From assembly GCF_900168205.1 (NCBI RefSeq), contig NZ_FUZE01000011.1, positions 1-64,000 on the forward strand: a stretch of DNA of 64,000 nt. The letters are read 5' to 3'. Shown piece after piece: positions 45,568-53,359 of the stretch. The stretch comes from Chryseobacterium balustinum (GTDB taxonomy: Bacteria > Bacteroidota > Bacteroidia > Flavobacteriales > Weeksellaceae). Both the position numbers and the translations under genes were made by a program. Position 1 is the stretch's first letter. Each line of letters opens with the position of its first letter. A model generated the notes under the pieces. The model did not search any database, had not been told where the DNA came from, and saw nothing but the letters and a program-made list of their open reading frames with translations.

Positions 45568-45660
45568 AGCTTTTTCCGGCTATCCACTGTATCTTTTTTG
45601 CTACAACCTGCGCTTTGCTTCGGTTGCAACAAAAAAGGATGTCGTTTCTATCCGGGCTAG
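45568..45660 (+). repeat. interspersed repeat family A, copy 2
   Basis: AGCTTTTTCCGGCTATCCAC … GTTTCTATCCGGGCTA: same ends and orientation as 41660-41755, with a diverged centre (CCTGCGCTTTGCTTCGG). Confidence 0.7.
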
Positions 45661-45678
45661 TAATGATATTTTACAAAT

Positions 45679-45711
45679 AAACCTCACAGGTTTTCAAAAC
45701 CTGTGAGGTTT
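45679..45711. terminator. perfect 16-bp palindrome between convergent genes
   Basis: AAACCTCACAGGTTTT and its exact complement flank one base. The CCTCACAGG word is one that I recall from other flavobacterial intergenic palindromes. It probably serves as the terminator of the alcohol dehydrogenase gene, whose stop lies 19 nt away. Confidence 0.65.
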
Positions 45712-45729
45712 GATTACAAAAAAACTAAA

Positions 45730-46896
45730 TTACCCTGCAACAACTTCTTCAGCATACACTACACCTTCATAACAAGCATTGTAGATCGCTTTCAATTCAT
45801 CCAAAGTAGGAACTCTTGGGTTGAAACCTGTACAAGGATCTACCAAAGCATTGTTGGCGATGTAATCTAAGTTTTTATCCCAATCTTCTCTTGAAATTCC
45901 GAATTCTTTAATTCCTGATTGGTTGTTAACTTCAGAACGTAAAGTTTCAATTGCTTGCGCCAACTCTTCAGTAGTTTCTTTACCAATTACTCGTGCTAGA
46001 TCTGGAAAACGACTTGTAGCAGCTGAGTTATAACGAATCACATTCGGAAGGAAGATCGCATTAGAAGCACCATGAGGAATTCCGTACAATGCGCCAACTT
46101 GGTGAGACAAAGAGTGTACAATTCCTAACCAAGCATTATTGAACGCCAAACCTGCCATAAATGATGCATCATGCATATTTTGACGAGCTACAATATTGTT
46201 AGGGTTTTCTACAGCTTCTTTTAAATTATCAAAAACGATCTCTAAACCACCTTTTGAAAGTGCATCAGCAATATTGTTATCGATATTTGAAACATAAGCC
46301 TCTACACAATGGGTCAATGCATCAAGACCAGTATTTGAAGTGACGTGAGCCGGCATTGAAGCGCAGATCTCACCGTCAATGATCGCAACATCAGGAGTCA
46401 ATTCATAAGAAACTACAGGATATTTTACTCCTTTTTCTCTGTCGGTAATTACGGCAAGTCCAGTCGTTTCAGTACCTGTTCCGCTTGTAGAAGGAATAGC
46501 GATAAATTTTGCTTTGTTTCTAAGAACTGGTACTGTAAAAGGTTTGATCAAGGCATCAAATTCTACATCAGGATATTCATAAAACACCCACATGATCTTT
46601 GCTGCATCAATTGCTGAGCAACCTCCTAAACCGATGATCCAGTCTGGTTGAAAAGCATTGATAACTTCAGCACCTTTCAGACAAGTTGCAGATGACGGAT
46701 CTTCTTCTACACCTTCAAAGATCTTAGTTTCAATTCCTGCTTCAGTAAGATAGGCAACTGCTTTATCCAGCGTTCCGCTTTTTCTCATTGAGCTTCCTCC
46801 GGTTACGATCACTGCTTTTTTACCTTTAATATTTGCCAATTCAGAAAGACTTCCTGCTCCGTGGAAAACTTCTCCTGCAATAAATAATTTGCTCAT
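45730..46896 (-). CDS. iron-containing alcohol dehydrogenase
   Basis: A 388-residue group III (Fe-type) alcohol dehydrogenase. The N-terminal dinucleotide-binding part has KGKKAVIVTGGSSMRKSG and IIGLGGCSAIDAAKIMW. The metal site is in the C-terminal part, with HSLSHQVGALYGIPHGASNA (His ligands) and Asp in PDVAIIDGE upstream. It oxidises or reduces short alcohols or aldehydes with NAD(P). The physiological substrate is not evident. It lies downstream of a divergent-type AraC regulator gene on the same strand (67 nt apart), which may control it. Confidence 0.9.
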   Translation of the reverse strand: MSKLFIAGEVFHGAGSLSELANIKGKKAVIVTGGSSMRKSGTLDKAVAYLTEAGIETKIFEGVEEDPSSATCLKGAEVINAFQPDWIIGLGGCSAIDAAKIMWVFYEYPDVEFDALIKPFTVPVLRNKAKFIAIPSTSGTGTETTGLAVITDREKGVKYPVVSYELTPDVAIIDGEICASMPAHVTSNTGLDALTHCVEAYVSNIDNNIADALSKGGLEIVFDNLKEAVENPNNIVARQNMHDASFMAGLAFNNAWLGIVHSLSHQVGALYGIPHGASNAIFLPNVIRYNSAATSRFPDLARVIGKETTEELAQAIETLRSEVNNQSGIKEFGISREDWDKNLDYIANNALVDPCTGFNPRVPTLDELKAIYNACYEGVVYAEEVVAG

Positions 46897-46963
46897 TTTT
46901 CTTTTTTAATTTTAATAGAGCAAAATTAGACAAGCCAAAACGAGTGATGTTATACAAACAAGA

Positions 46964-47848
46964 CTATGCGTTATACATTTGCGCCAGTTCTTGTTGAAGT
47001 TCGGTCGGAGTTTCCTTGAGTTTTGCTTTTACAAACTTGTTGAGTGCGGAAGGAGAATTAAAACCAAGATCGAAAGCAATTTCTTTATGAGAAAGATCAG
47101 AAAACATCAGTTGACGTTTTATTTCCATTAAAATTCGGTTGTGAATGGCCTGAATTGCCGTTTCCCCACAATGTTTTTTTGTGATCGAATTTAATTTTTT
47201 TGTAGTAATTGCCAACTCTTCGGCGTAATACTGAACGGTTCTGTACTGTTTATAATGCTCGTTCAATAATTTTTTAAATCGAACGTAAATTGGTTTGTCG
47301 GCTGAATCATTGTTTAAAATAGGATGCAAACCGTGAACGGATTCAATTAAACCTAAAAGGAAAATTTTAATTTGAAATCTCGCTTGTTCTTTTTTTATCA
47401 AACTCGGATTTTCATAAATTCCTTTGATAATTTTTATCGCATTTAAACTTTGTTCAAAATCTTCTTGAGATAAAATAGTACAGTTAAGTTGGGTCGAAAG
47501 GTTGACATTATAAGTACTCAACTCGTTTTTCAAAATATCTGAACAGAATAATATTTCTTCGAACAGAATGATTTTACCTTTTAAATCTTCACTTATATCT
47601 GAAATAAAATGAACCTGCTCAGGAAATAGCACAGAAATTTTTCCTGCCTTTAGAGAATGGATCTTATCTTCAATATGAACCTGAAGTTTTCCATTTTCTA
47701 TAACAACAATAAAGAAATGGTCTTTTTTGTGAGGTTTAAAATATTGGTTTAAATTTTCCTCATTCAAATCAAAAATACGGAATGAAAGATTTTTATCTTC
47801 AAGTTTTTGGATGTTTTTTTTGATTTCCAGTTTCTTCATGGTTCCCAT
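46964..47848 (-). CDS. AraC-family transcriptional regulator
   Basis: A 294-residue regulator. The N-terminal ~160 residues form a cupin-like sensor (HKKDHFFIVVIENGKLQVHIEDKIHSLKAGKISVLFPEQVHFI). The C-terminal ~100 residues are the two helix-turn-helix units, with YRTVQYYAEELAITTKKLNSITKKHCGETA and the second unit DLSHKEIAFDLGFNSPSALNKFVKAKLKETPTEL. The start may be ATG 47848 or 47839. A repeat-bearing 394-bp region lies upstream. It probably regulates the alcohol dehydrogenase gene that follows it; effector unknown. Confidence 0.86.
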   Translation of the reverse strand: MGTMKKLEIKKNIQKLEDKNLSFRIFDLNEENLNQYFKPHKKDHFFIVVIENGKLQVHIEDKIHSLKAGKISVLFPEQVHFISDISEDLKGKIILFEEILFCSDILKNELSTYNVNLSTQLNCTILSQEDFEQSLNAIKIIKGIYENPSLIKKEQARFQIKIFLLGLIESVHGLHPILNNDSADKPIYVRFKKLLNEHYKQYRTVQYYAEELAITTKKLNSITKKHCGETAIQAIHNRILMEIKRQLMFSDLSHKEIAFDLGFNSPSALNKFVKAKLKETPTELQQELAQMYNA

Positions 47849-48242
47849 TTCTAAGCTTTGTTTTAAAACGAAGCGACAAATTTAGACTAAAACATAATTA
47901 ACCTCCAAAACACATTGTTTTTAGAAAAGCTATTATCAATTTTTATCACGGAATAATTTAAAATAAAAAAACTTTAAACCTTATTTTACCACAAAAGAAT
48001 CAAAAGAAATGATTTAGGAAAGAGTAATTCAAAAGTTTACAAAATATGAATTTTAGTTTATTATCAGTTTTGCTGGCTTTTGAATAACTTATTTCCGTAC
48101 GAAATCTTTTGATTCTTTTGCGGTTAAAAAATCTCATATACTAAAAAGTACACAATTAATTTCACAAATTAGCGATAAATAATGTAACGTTTTGTGTAGG
48201 TGAAGCGTCTTATATTATATCGTTTAACCAAATCCATGAAAT
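47849..48242. other. 394-bp divergent intergenic region with a MITE-like element
   Basis: No gene. Contains the 47988-48124 element and the start regions of the AraC and S9 peptidase genes. Confidence 0.5.
47988..48124. repeat. 137-bp element with 20-bp terminal inverted repeats
   Basis: ACCACAAAAGAATCAAAAGA (47988-48007) and TCTTTTGATTCTTTTGCGGT (48105-48124) are complementary with one mismatch. The centre is non-coding, so it fits a miniature inverted-repeat element of unknown origin. Confidence 0.6.
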
Positions 48243-50246
48243 ATGAATTTAAATTCCAAAATTTTAGGTATTACACAAGTGGTAATCACAAGCCTCATGA
48301 TAAATGCACAAACTACTGAAAACAAATTACCGGGCGACCCGACATTGGTTTCATCAAAAGCTACAATAGAAAAGCTTATTTCCTACGACAAAGGAAACTT
48401 TAAATACAAAGTGGAAGATTATTTTGCAAGACCGAAAGCTTCACAATTTAAAATTTCTCCAGACGGGCTTTATTTATCTTACAAAGAAAAAGATAAGGAC
48501 AGCAAAAATCATGTCTATGTAAAAGATTTAAGATCGGGAAAAATTACAAAGGCGTTGGTAGAAAAAGATGATTTGATAAGAAGCTACGGCTGGCTCGATA
48601 AAAAGCGTTTGTTTTACACACAAGATAAGGGTGGAAACGAAAATATCCATTTGTACGCCGCTGATATTGACGGAAAAAACTTAAAAGACTTGACTCCTTT
48701 TGAGGGAATTACGTTAAATTCTGTAAGATTGATTAAAGATACAGAGTTTGTTATTGTGAGCATGAACAAGAACAATAAACAGATCTTTGAACCGTATAAG
48801 ATCAATTTTAATACAGGCGAAATTACACAGTTGTATGAAAATAAAGATGTAAAAAGTCCGATTGATGATTATCTTTTCGACAGACAGGGCAATCTGAGAG
48901 GCTACACCATTCTTGAAAATGGTTTGACGACCAAACTGTTTTATAAAGATTTGCAGACGGGTAAATTTAATCTTGTTAAAGCGACCGATTGGAAAGATAC
49001 TTTTAGCGTAATTAGTTTTAATGATAATTCTAAAAACAAAGATGAGGTTTATCTGGTAACCAATCTTGGGAGTGATAAATCGAGAATTGTATTGTATGAT
49101 TTGAAGAAAAATGCGATCATTAAAGAAGTCTATTCTAATCCTACTTTTGATGTTTCTTCAATAGCACAAGCTGGGAAAAGCAGAAATTATGAGCTAGATT
49201 ACATCAGCTATAACGGAATTAAAAATGAAACGATTCCTGTAAGTAAATTCTACAAAGAAATTCATGATAAGCTGACTTCCGAATTTGGTGATAAACAGTT
49301 TGGAATTGCTTCTTCAGACGATAAAAACGAAAAATTATTGGTCGTTGTTGACAGTGATAAACTGTATGGAAAGTATTATGAATACGATACAAAAACCAAA
49401 ACGACCAAGCTTCTTTTTGATTTGATGCCTCAGTTAAAAGAGGAAGATATGGCAGAAATGCGCCCAATTCAGTTTAAAAGCAGAGACGGACTTACCATTC
49501 ACGGATATATTACACTCCCGAAAGCAGCTTTGAACGGTGAAAAAGTTCCTTTGATTGTCAATCCTCATGGTGGACCGCAAGGAATAAGAGATGATTGGGG
49601 TTTCAATCCTGAAACACAGTTGTTTGCTAGCAGAGGATATGCTACTTTGCAGGTTAATTTCAGAATTTCTGGTGGTTACGGAAAAGAGTTTCAAACATCC
49701 GGATACAAACAAATCGGCCGTAAAGCGATGGATGATGTAGAAGACGGTGTAAAATATGCGATTGAGCAAGGCTGGATTGATAAAAACAAAGTAGCAATCT
49801 ACGGCGGAAGTCATGGTGGTTACGCTACATTGATGGGATTGATTAAAACTCCTGATTTGTATTCTTGCGGAGTTGATTATGTAGGAGTTTCCAATATTTT
49901 CACGTTCTTCGATTCTTTCCCGGAATACTGGAAGCCGTATAAAGAAATGGTAAAGCAGATCTGGTATGATTTGGATAATCCTGAAGAAGCAAAAATAGCA
50001 AAAGAAGTTTCGCCGGTTTTTCAGATTGATAAGATTAAAAAGCCATTATTTGTGGTTCAGGGAGCGAATGACCCAAGAGTAAACATCAATGAATCTGACC
50101 AAATCGTTAAAGCTTTAAGAAGCAAAGGATTTGAAGTTCCTTACATGGTAAAATATGACGAAGGACACGGTTTTGGAAAAGAGCCCAACAGAATTGAGTT
50201 TTATAAATCGATGTTAGGTTTCTTTGCTGAGAATTTCAATAAATAA
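48243..50246 (+). CDS. S9-family prolyl oligopeptidase-like peptidase
   Basis: A 667-residue exported protein (signal peptide to MINAQ, residue 22). A beta-propeller N-terminal half (FKISPDGLYLSYKEKDKDSKNH, YGWLDKKRLFYTQDKGGNENIHLYAADIDG) guards a C-terminal alpha/beta-hydrolase: PLIVNPHGGPQGIRDDWGF, nucleophile Ser523 in GGSHGGYATLMG, Asp in GANDPRVN and His in DEGHGFGKE. It resembles acylaminoacyl/dipeptidyl peptidases that trim short peptides in the periplasm. It begins a single-gene unit ending in a terminator. Confidence 0.9.
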   Translation: MNLNSKILGITQVVITSLMINAQTTENKLPGDPTLVSSKATIEKLISYDKGNFKYKVEDYFARPKASQFKISPDGLYLSYKEKDKDSKNHVYVKDLRSGKITKALVEKDDLIRSYGWLDKKRLFYTQDKGGNENIHLYAADIDGKNLKDLTPFEGITLNSVRLIKDTEFVIVSMNKNNKQIFEPYKINFNTGEITQLYENKDVKSPIDDYLFDRQGNLRGYTILENGLTTKLFYKDLQTGKFNLVKATDWKDTFSVISFNDNSKNKDEVYLVTNLGSDKSRIVLYDLKKNAIIKEVYSNPTFDVSSIAQAGKSRNYELDYISYNGIKNETIPVSKFYKEIHDKLTSEFGDKQFGIASSDDKNEKLLVVVDSDKLYGKYYEYDTKTKTTKLLFDLMPQLKEEDMAEMRPIQFKSRDGLTIHGYITLPKAALNGEKVPLIVNPHGGPQGIRDDWGFNPETQLFASRGYATLQVNFRISGGYGKEFQTSGYKQIGRKAMDDVEDGVKYAIEQGWIDKNKVAIYGGSHGGYATLMGLIKTPDLYSCGVDYVGVSNIFTFFDSFPEYWKPYKEMVKQIWYDLDNPEEAKIAKEVSPVFQIDKIKKPLFVVQGANDPRVNINESDQIVKALRSKGFEVPYMVKYDEGHGFGKEPNRIEFYKSMLGFFAENFNK

Positions 50247-50272
50247 ATTGCATCCAAGTTGATAAAAAAAGA

Positions 50273-50301
50273 ACGGAAAGTATTTTGCTTTCCGTTTTTT
50301 T
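50273..50301 (+). terminator. terminator of the S9 peptidase gene
   Basis: ACGGAAAG (50273-50280) and CTTTCCGT (50288-50295) followed by a T-run. Confidence 0.85.
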
Positions 50302-50355
50302 TATTTGGAAGAGTGAGACAAAAATATATATTCCTCAATGTTTAGACGTACAGAA

Positions 50356-50412
50356 TTCCCCTCCTTTGGAGGGGTGGATTAATTTTCAAAGAAAATTGAG
50401 ACGGGGTGGTTT
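50356..50412. repeat. interspersed repeat of the CCCCTCCTTTGGAGGGG type
   Basis: CCCCTCCTTTGGAGGGGTGG, then an AT hairpin (TTTTCAAAGAAAA) and GACGGGGTGGTTTT. I recognise this repeat unit from other Bacteroidota genomes (from memory). It is directly followed by a family A repeat. Confidence 0.6.
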
Positions 50413-50413
50413 T

Positions 50414-50497
50414 TAGCCCGGATAGAAACGGTTACCCCACAGCAAGCGATGGAAAAAGTGAAGGAGCGAGGAGTAATAGTGGATAGCCGGATAAGCT
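50414..50497 (-). repeat. interspersed repeat family A, copy 3 (inverted)
   Basis: On the minus strand it reads AGCTTATCCGGCTATCCAC … CGTTTCTATCCGGGCTA, matching the ends of the other two copies. The centre is different. Confidence 0.7.
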
Positions 50498-50608
50498 TCT
50501 GAAAAAAATATTGCGGCAAAAACACGATTAACAAACGAAAAATTGAAAATCCAAAAAAATATTTTAAATTTATTAAAGTAAAACAAACAGCACAGTCGTC
50601 CTAGCAAT

Positions 50609-51187
50609 ATGGAGATTGTCGAAAAATTACCAATGCCACAGAAGGAAAAGGAAAACATTATTTCGCAGACCGTAACAAGTTACGGTGGAAAATTGATGTC
50701 TTTTATTCGTCCGAAAGTGAAAAATACCGAAGATGCCGAAGATATTCTGCAGGAAGTTTGGTACCAGTTCAGCAGTTTGACCAATCTTTCTGAAATTGTA
50801 AATGTTGGCGGATGGTTGTACCGTGTTACTGCCAATAAAATTACCGATAAATACCGTAAAAAGAAAACTGAAAATCTTGAAGATTTTGTCTACGAAGATG
50901 AAGACGGAACGTTTTCTATAAAAGATATTCTTCTTTTGGATGACAGCGCAGGACCGGAAGTAAAAATGTTTCAGGATGAAATCTGGAAAAAACTGTTTGA
51001 AGCGTTGGAAGAACTTCCGGAAAAACAGAAGCTCGTCTACATGGAAAATGAACTGAACGATAAAACTTTACAGCAAATCGCCGATGAACAGGGTGAAAAT
51101 ATAAAGACCATTATCAGCCGGAAAAATTATGCGGTAAAGCATTTGAGAAACAGATTGAAACAATTGTACGAAGATTTAAATAATTAG
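50609..51187 (+). CDS. ECF-type RNA polymerase sigma factor
   Basis: A 192-residue sigma-70-family factor. Region 2 is NTEDAEDILQEVWYQFSSL…GGWLYRVTANKITDKYRKKK and region 4 is ALEELPEKQKLVYMENELNDKTLQQIADEQGENIKTIISRKNYAVKHLRNRL, with a short acidic linker between (DEDGTFSIKD), so domains 1 and 3 are absent. The start may be ATG 50609 or 50630. Two small proteins, one with membrane segments and one basic, follow in the same direction and may be its regulators. A typical anti-sigma gene with a zinc or FecR domain is not visible. Confidence 0.85.
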   Translation: MEIVEKLPMPQKEKENIISQTVTSYGGKLMSFIRPKVKNTEDAEDILQEVWYQFSSLTNLSEIVNVGGWLYRVTANKITDKYRKKKTENLEDFVYEDEDGTFSIKDILLLDDSAGPEVKMFQDEIWKKLFEALEELPEKQKLVYMENELNDKTLQQIADEQGENIKTIISRKNYAVKHLRNRLKQLYEDLNN

Positions 51188-51198
51188 AAATAAATAAA

Positions 51199-51537
51199 AT
51201 GAACAATAAATATAAAAAAAGCTGGATACTTTTAATTTTATGTCCGCCATTGATTTTCCTTGTCGTTGCATTGATTGTAATGTCATTGTGGAATTGTATT
51301 CTTCCCGAAATTATCGGTGTGAAAACCATTAATTATTGGCAGGCAATGGGAATTTTAATTTTAAGTAAAATTCTTTTTGGAGGCTTTCATGGGAAATTCG
51401 GACAGGGAATGAGAGATATGAAAGAAAAACATCTGAGACATAAAATGGAAGGAATGTCTGATGAGGAAAAAGAAAAATTCAAAGAAGTCTGGAGACAGAA
51501 ATGTTCAACCGGATTCTTCAACAGAAATAACGAATAG
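51199..51537 (+). CDS. small membrane protein following the sigma factor
   Basis: A 112-residue protein with two membrane segments (residues ~8-32 and ~48-66) and a cytoplasmic, charged tail (GKFGQGMRDMKEKHLRHKMEGMSDEEKEKFKEVWRQKC). Located 11 nt after the sigma-factor stop. The layout suggests that it could hold the sigma factor at the membrane through its tail, like a minimal anti-sigma factor, but no known anti-sigma motif is present. Confidence 0.65.
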   Translation: MNNKYKKSWILLILCPPLIFLVVALIVMSLWNCILPEIIGVKTINYWQAMGILILSKILFGGFHGKFGQGMRDMKEKHLRHKMEGMSDEEKEKFKEVWRQKCSTGFFNRNNE

Positions 51538-51627
51538 TTTAAAAATTTTTAGAAGTAGTAAAGTAAAAATAAGAACGAATTCGTCTCTATAAAAAACAAG
51601 AAGTAGTAAAATTTAAAATTTAAGAAA

Positions 51628-51885
51628 ATGAAAAATTCAGTATTAAAAGGAGTGTTAGGAGCACTTGCCGTTGCCGGAGTTGCAATAGTTGCTAAAAAAG
51701 TAATCGAAAGAAAAAGATTTGTAAGAGGTATTTTTAACGAATACGGAATCAAAGAAAAATCTCCATTCGGATTGGCAGATAAAATCAGAGAAATGGATGA
51801 GGAGCAATATCAGGAACTGAAAGGAAAGTTCAAAAAAGAATTTGCGTCAAGATGTTGCAGAAAAGATAACACTTGCGAAGCGTAA
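51628..51885 (+). CDS. small basic protein with one hydrophobic helix
   Basis: An 85-residue protein: hydrophobic helix MKNSVLKGVLGALAVAGVAIVAKK (residues ~6-22), then KKVIERKRFVRGIFNEYG, then charged helices and a Cys-containing end (SRCCRKDNTCEA). The DEEQYQELKGKFKKEFA stretch loosely parallels the SDEEKEKFKEVWRQK tail of the preceding membrane protein, so the two may be related partners. It ends before an unusually GC-rich terminator. Confidence 0.6.
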   Translation: MKNSVLKGVLGALAVAGVAIVAKKVIERKRFVRGIFNEYGIKEKSPFGLADKIREMDEEQYQELKGKFKKEFASRCCRKDNTCEA

Positions 51886-51914
51886 GTTTGAAATAACTAA
51901 AATTAAATTGTCTT

Positions 51915-51957
51915 ATTCAGGCGCGGGAAGCAAAGCTTCCCGCGCCTGAATTTTTTT
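51915..51957 (+). terminator. 17-bp GC-rich terminator
   Basis: ATTCAGGCGCGGGAAGC (51915-51931) and its exact complement (51935-51951), 3-nt loop, then seven T. It is far more GC-rich than the neighbourhood. Confidence 0.88.
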
Positions 51958-52017
51958 GCTATGAATGAGTTTTTGCCACGAATACACAAATTATTTTTAC
52001 ATTAAATCAACACAAAG

Positions 52018-52084
52018 TTTGTCATTCCGCAGGAATCTCGGCAACAAATCTATAGAATAGCTTAGATCCCTTCGGAATGACAAA
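52018..52084. repeat. 67-bp repeat with 12-bp terminal inverted repeats (GTCATTCCG type)
   Basis: TTTGTCATTCCG (52018-52029) and CGGAATGACAAA (52073-52084) are exact complements. The GTCATTC word and GGAATCTC inside recur in the alpha-2-macroglobulin coding region. REPIN- or MITE-like. Confidence 0.65.
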
Positions 52085-52203
52085 CTCGACGGAGAATAAA
52101 CTTCAAAAAATTAAAAGATTCATCTTTGCTGCGTGAAACGCTTTAGTGGACGAAAAATATTTTCAATAATTTAAAAAAAATATTAACCATAGCGTTGAAA
52201 AAA

Positions 52204-52242
52204 AGAGATTGCTTCGCTTTGCTCGCAATGACAAAAATCTTA
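52204..52242. repeat. partial GCTTCGCTTTGCTCGCAATGACAAA repeat
   Basis: GAGATTGCTTCGC followed by TTTGCTCGCAATGACAAA, half of an element of the same kind as 52018-52084. Its in-frame translation upstream of the J-domain gene is spurious. Confidence 0.5.
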
Positions 52243-52292
52243 AAAAATTAAAAGCTGTAGAAAAATATTTCCTTATTTTTGTATTCACTTTC

Positions 52293-52943
52293 ATGAAAGA
52301 TTACTATTATTTTCTCGGTATTCCTCACGATGCTTCGGATGAAGACATCAAAAAATCCTACAGGAAACTTTCATTAAAATATCATCCCGACAAAAATCAA
52401 GACGATGATTTTTTTGCAGACCGGTTCAAAGAAATTCAGGAGGCTTACGAAACGTTAAGTGATAAAGGACGAAGAATTACATATGACCAGAATTTAGAAA
52501 GTCTGCAGAAAACTTTCAGATATACCGTTCCACCTTCTATTAAAACTTTTACGGCTAATAAAATTCATGCAAAAAAAGGGGAGGAGATTATCATTACCTG
52601 GCAAACTCAGAATGCTGATGTAGTAAAAGTTCTACCGTTTGGATTGGAGAAAGCGTATGGAGAAAGAATTTTTAAAATTACAGAATTTAAAAACGGAAAA
52701 TTTCAATTGTTGTTGCATGCAACCAATTCGCTTTTGCATAAAACCGTTGTTCAGGGAATTACAATAACCGAAGTTTTTGAATCTGATGGTGAGAAATTCA
52801 GAGACAGAGCAGAAGAGCTTTTTAAGTCACAACCAAGAACTGTAACCAATCCTAAAGGACAGCCAAAAATTTTCAGAATTATTCTGGCGATTCTATTTTT
52901 AGCTTTAGCATTGTACTTTTTAATCAGCAGTTTGTATAAATAA
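52293..52943 (+). CDS. J-domain protein with C-terminal membrane anchor
   Basis: A 216-residue protein starting MKDYYYFLGIPHDASDEDIKKSYRKLSLKYHPDKN at ATG 52293; the upstream in-frame extension is repeat DNA. The J domain (1-~68, HPD motif present) would stimulate an Hsp70. The centre (~75-165) is beta-rich (TFTANKIHAKKGEEIIITW…), perhaps a substrate-binding domain. One membrane helix lies near the end (FRIILAILFLALALYFLISSLY). It is a cytoplasmic co-chaperone tethered to the inner membrane by its tail. Confidence 0.8.
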   Translation: MKDYYYFLGIPHDASDEDIKKSYRKLSLKYHPDKNQDDDFFADRFKEIQEAYETLSDKGRRITYDQNLESLQKTFRYTVPPSIKTFTANKIHAKKGEEIIITWQTQNADVVKVLPFGLEKAYGERIFKITEFKNGKFQLLLHATNSLLHKTVVQGITITEVFESDGEKFRDRAEELFKSQPRTVTNPKGQPKIFRIILAILFLALALYFLISSLYK

Positions 52944-52965
52944 ACTACCTAAACTAATTGGCTGA

Positions 52966-53121
52966 CTACGCTAGTTTTTTTCTTCCCGGGCATTTTTTGC
53001 ACCTTTTTCCTTTCTTAAACTTTTTGCAGCAAGATTTTTTGTCGCCACAGAACATTTCTTCATTCTTGAAAGAAAATGCCGGAGATAATGGCGGTACTTT
53101 AAAAGGAGTGATGATATTCAT
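52966..53121 (-). CDS. Cys/Lys-rich mini-protein
   Basis: A 51-residue ORF: MNIITPFKVPPLSPAFSFKN, then a Cys/Lys-rich tail (MFCGDKKSCCKKFKKGKRCKKC…). The pattern C-x5-CC-x8-C-x2-C could bind zinc or another metal, or form disulphides. I recognise similar tails from flavobacterial hypothetical proteins. Coding is supported by the clean frame and the unlikely Cys pattern, but there is no clear promoter or partner. Function unknown. It is convergent with the J-domain gene. Confidence 0.55.
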   Translation of the reverse strand: MNIITPFKVPPLSPAFSFKNEEMFCGDKKSCCKKFKKGKRCKKCPGRKKLA

Positions 53122-53359
53122 GTTGCAAATATATTAATTTAGAATAAATATAATTAATATATTTTGATAAATCTGTATTTGCTGACTAGCAAGTAGTTTG
53201 AGTAACTTTAGAACGAATTAATTTTGAATTTTCGCATTAAAACTACTCACCAAAATGAGTTGTCAGAAGATTTAATATCAGCTTAACATGAGTTGCGCAA
53301 TCGGCTAAAAAATCGTAATTTTACGAATCTTTTTTTACAAACAAAATCTAATATAAAAA

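Larger units (their letters stand above)
50247..50608. other. 362-bp intergenic region filled by terminator and repeats
   Basis: Contains the S9 terminator, a CCCCTCC palindrome unit and an inverted family A repeat. No ORF with support. Confidence 0.55.
51886..52292. other. 407-bp intergenic region with terminator and repeat elements
   Basis: Contains the 51915-51957 terminator, a 67-bp TIR element at 52018-52084 and a partial repeat at 52204-52242. No gene seen. Confidence 0.55.

Noticed and set aside
52209..52292. Longer start of the J-domain gene (28 extra codons)
   Set aside because: The extension is translated from repeat DNA; the J domain begins exactly at ATG 52293.
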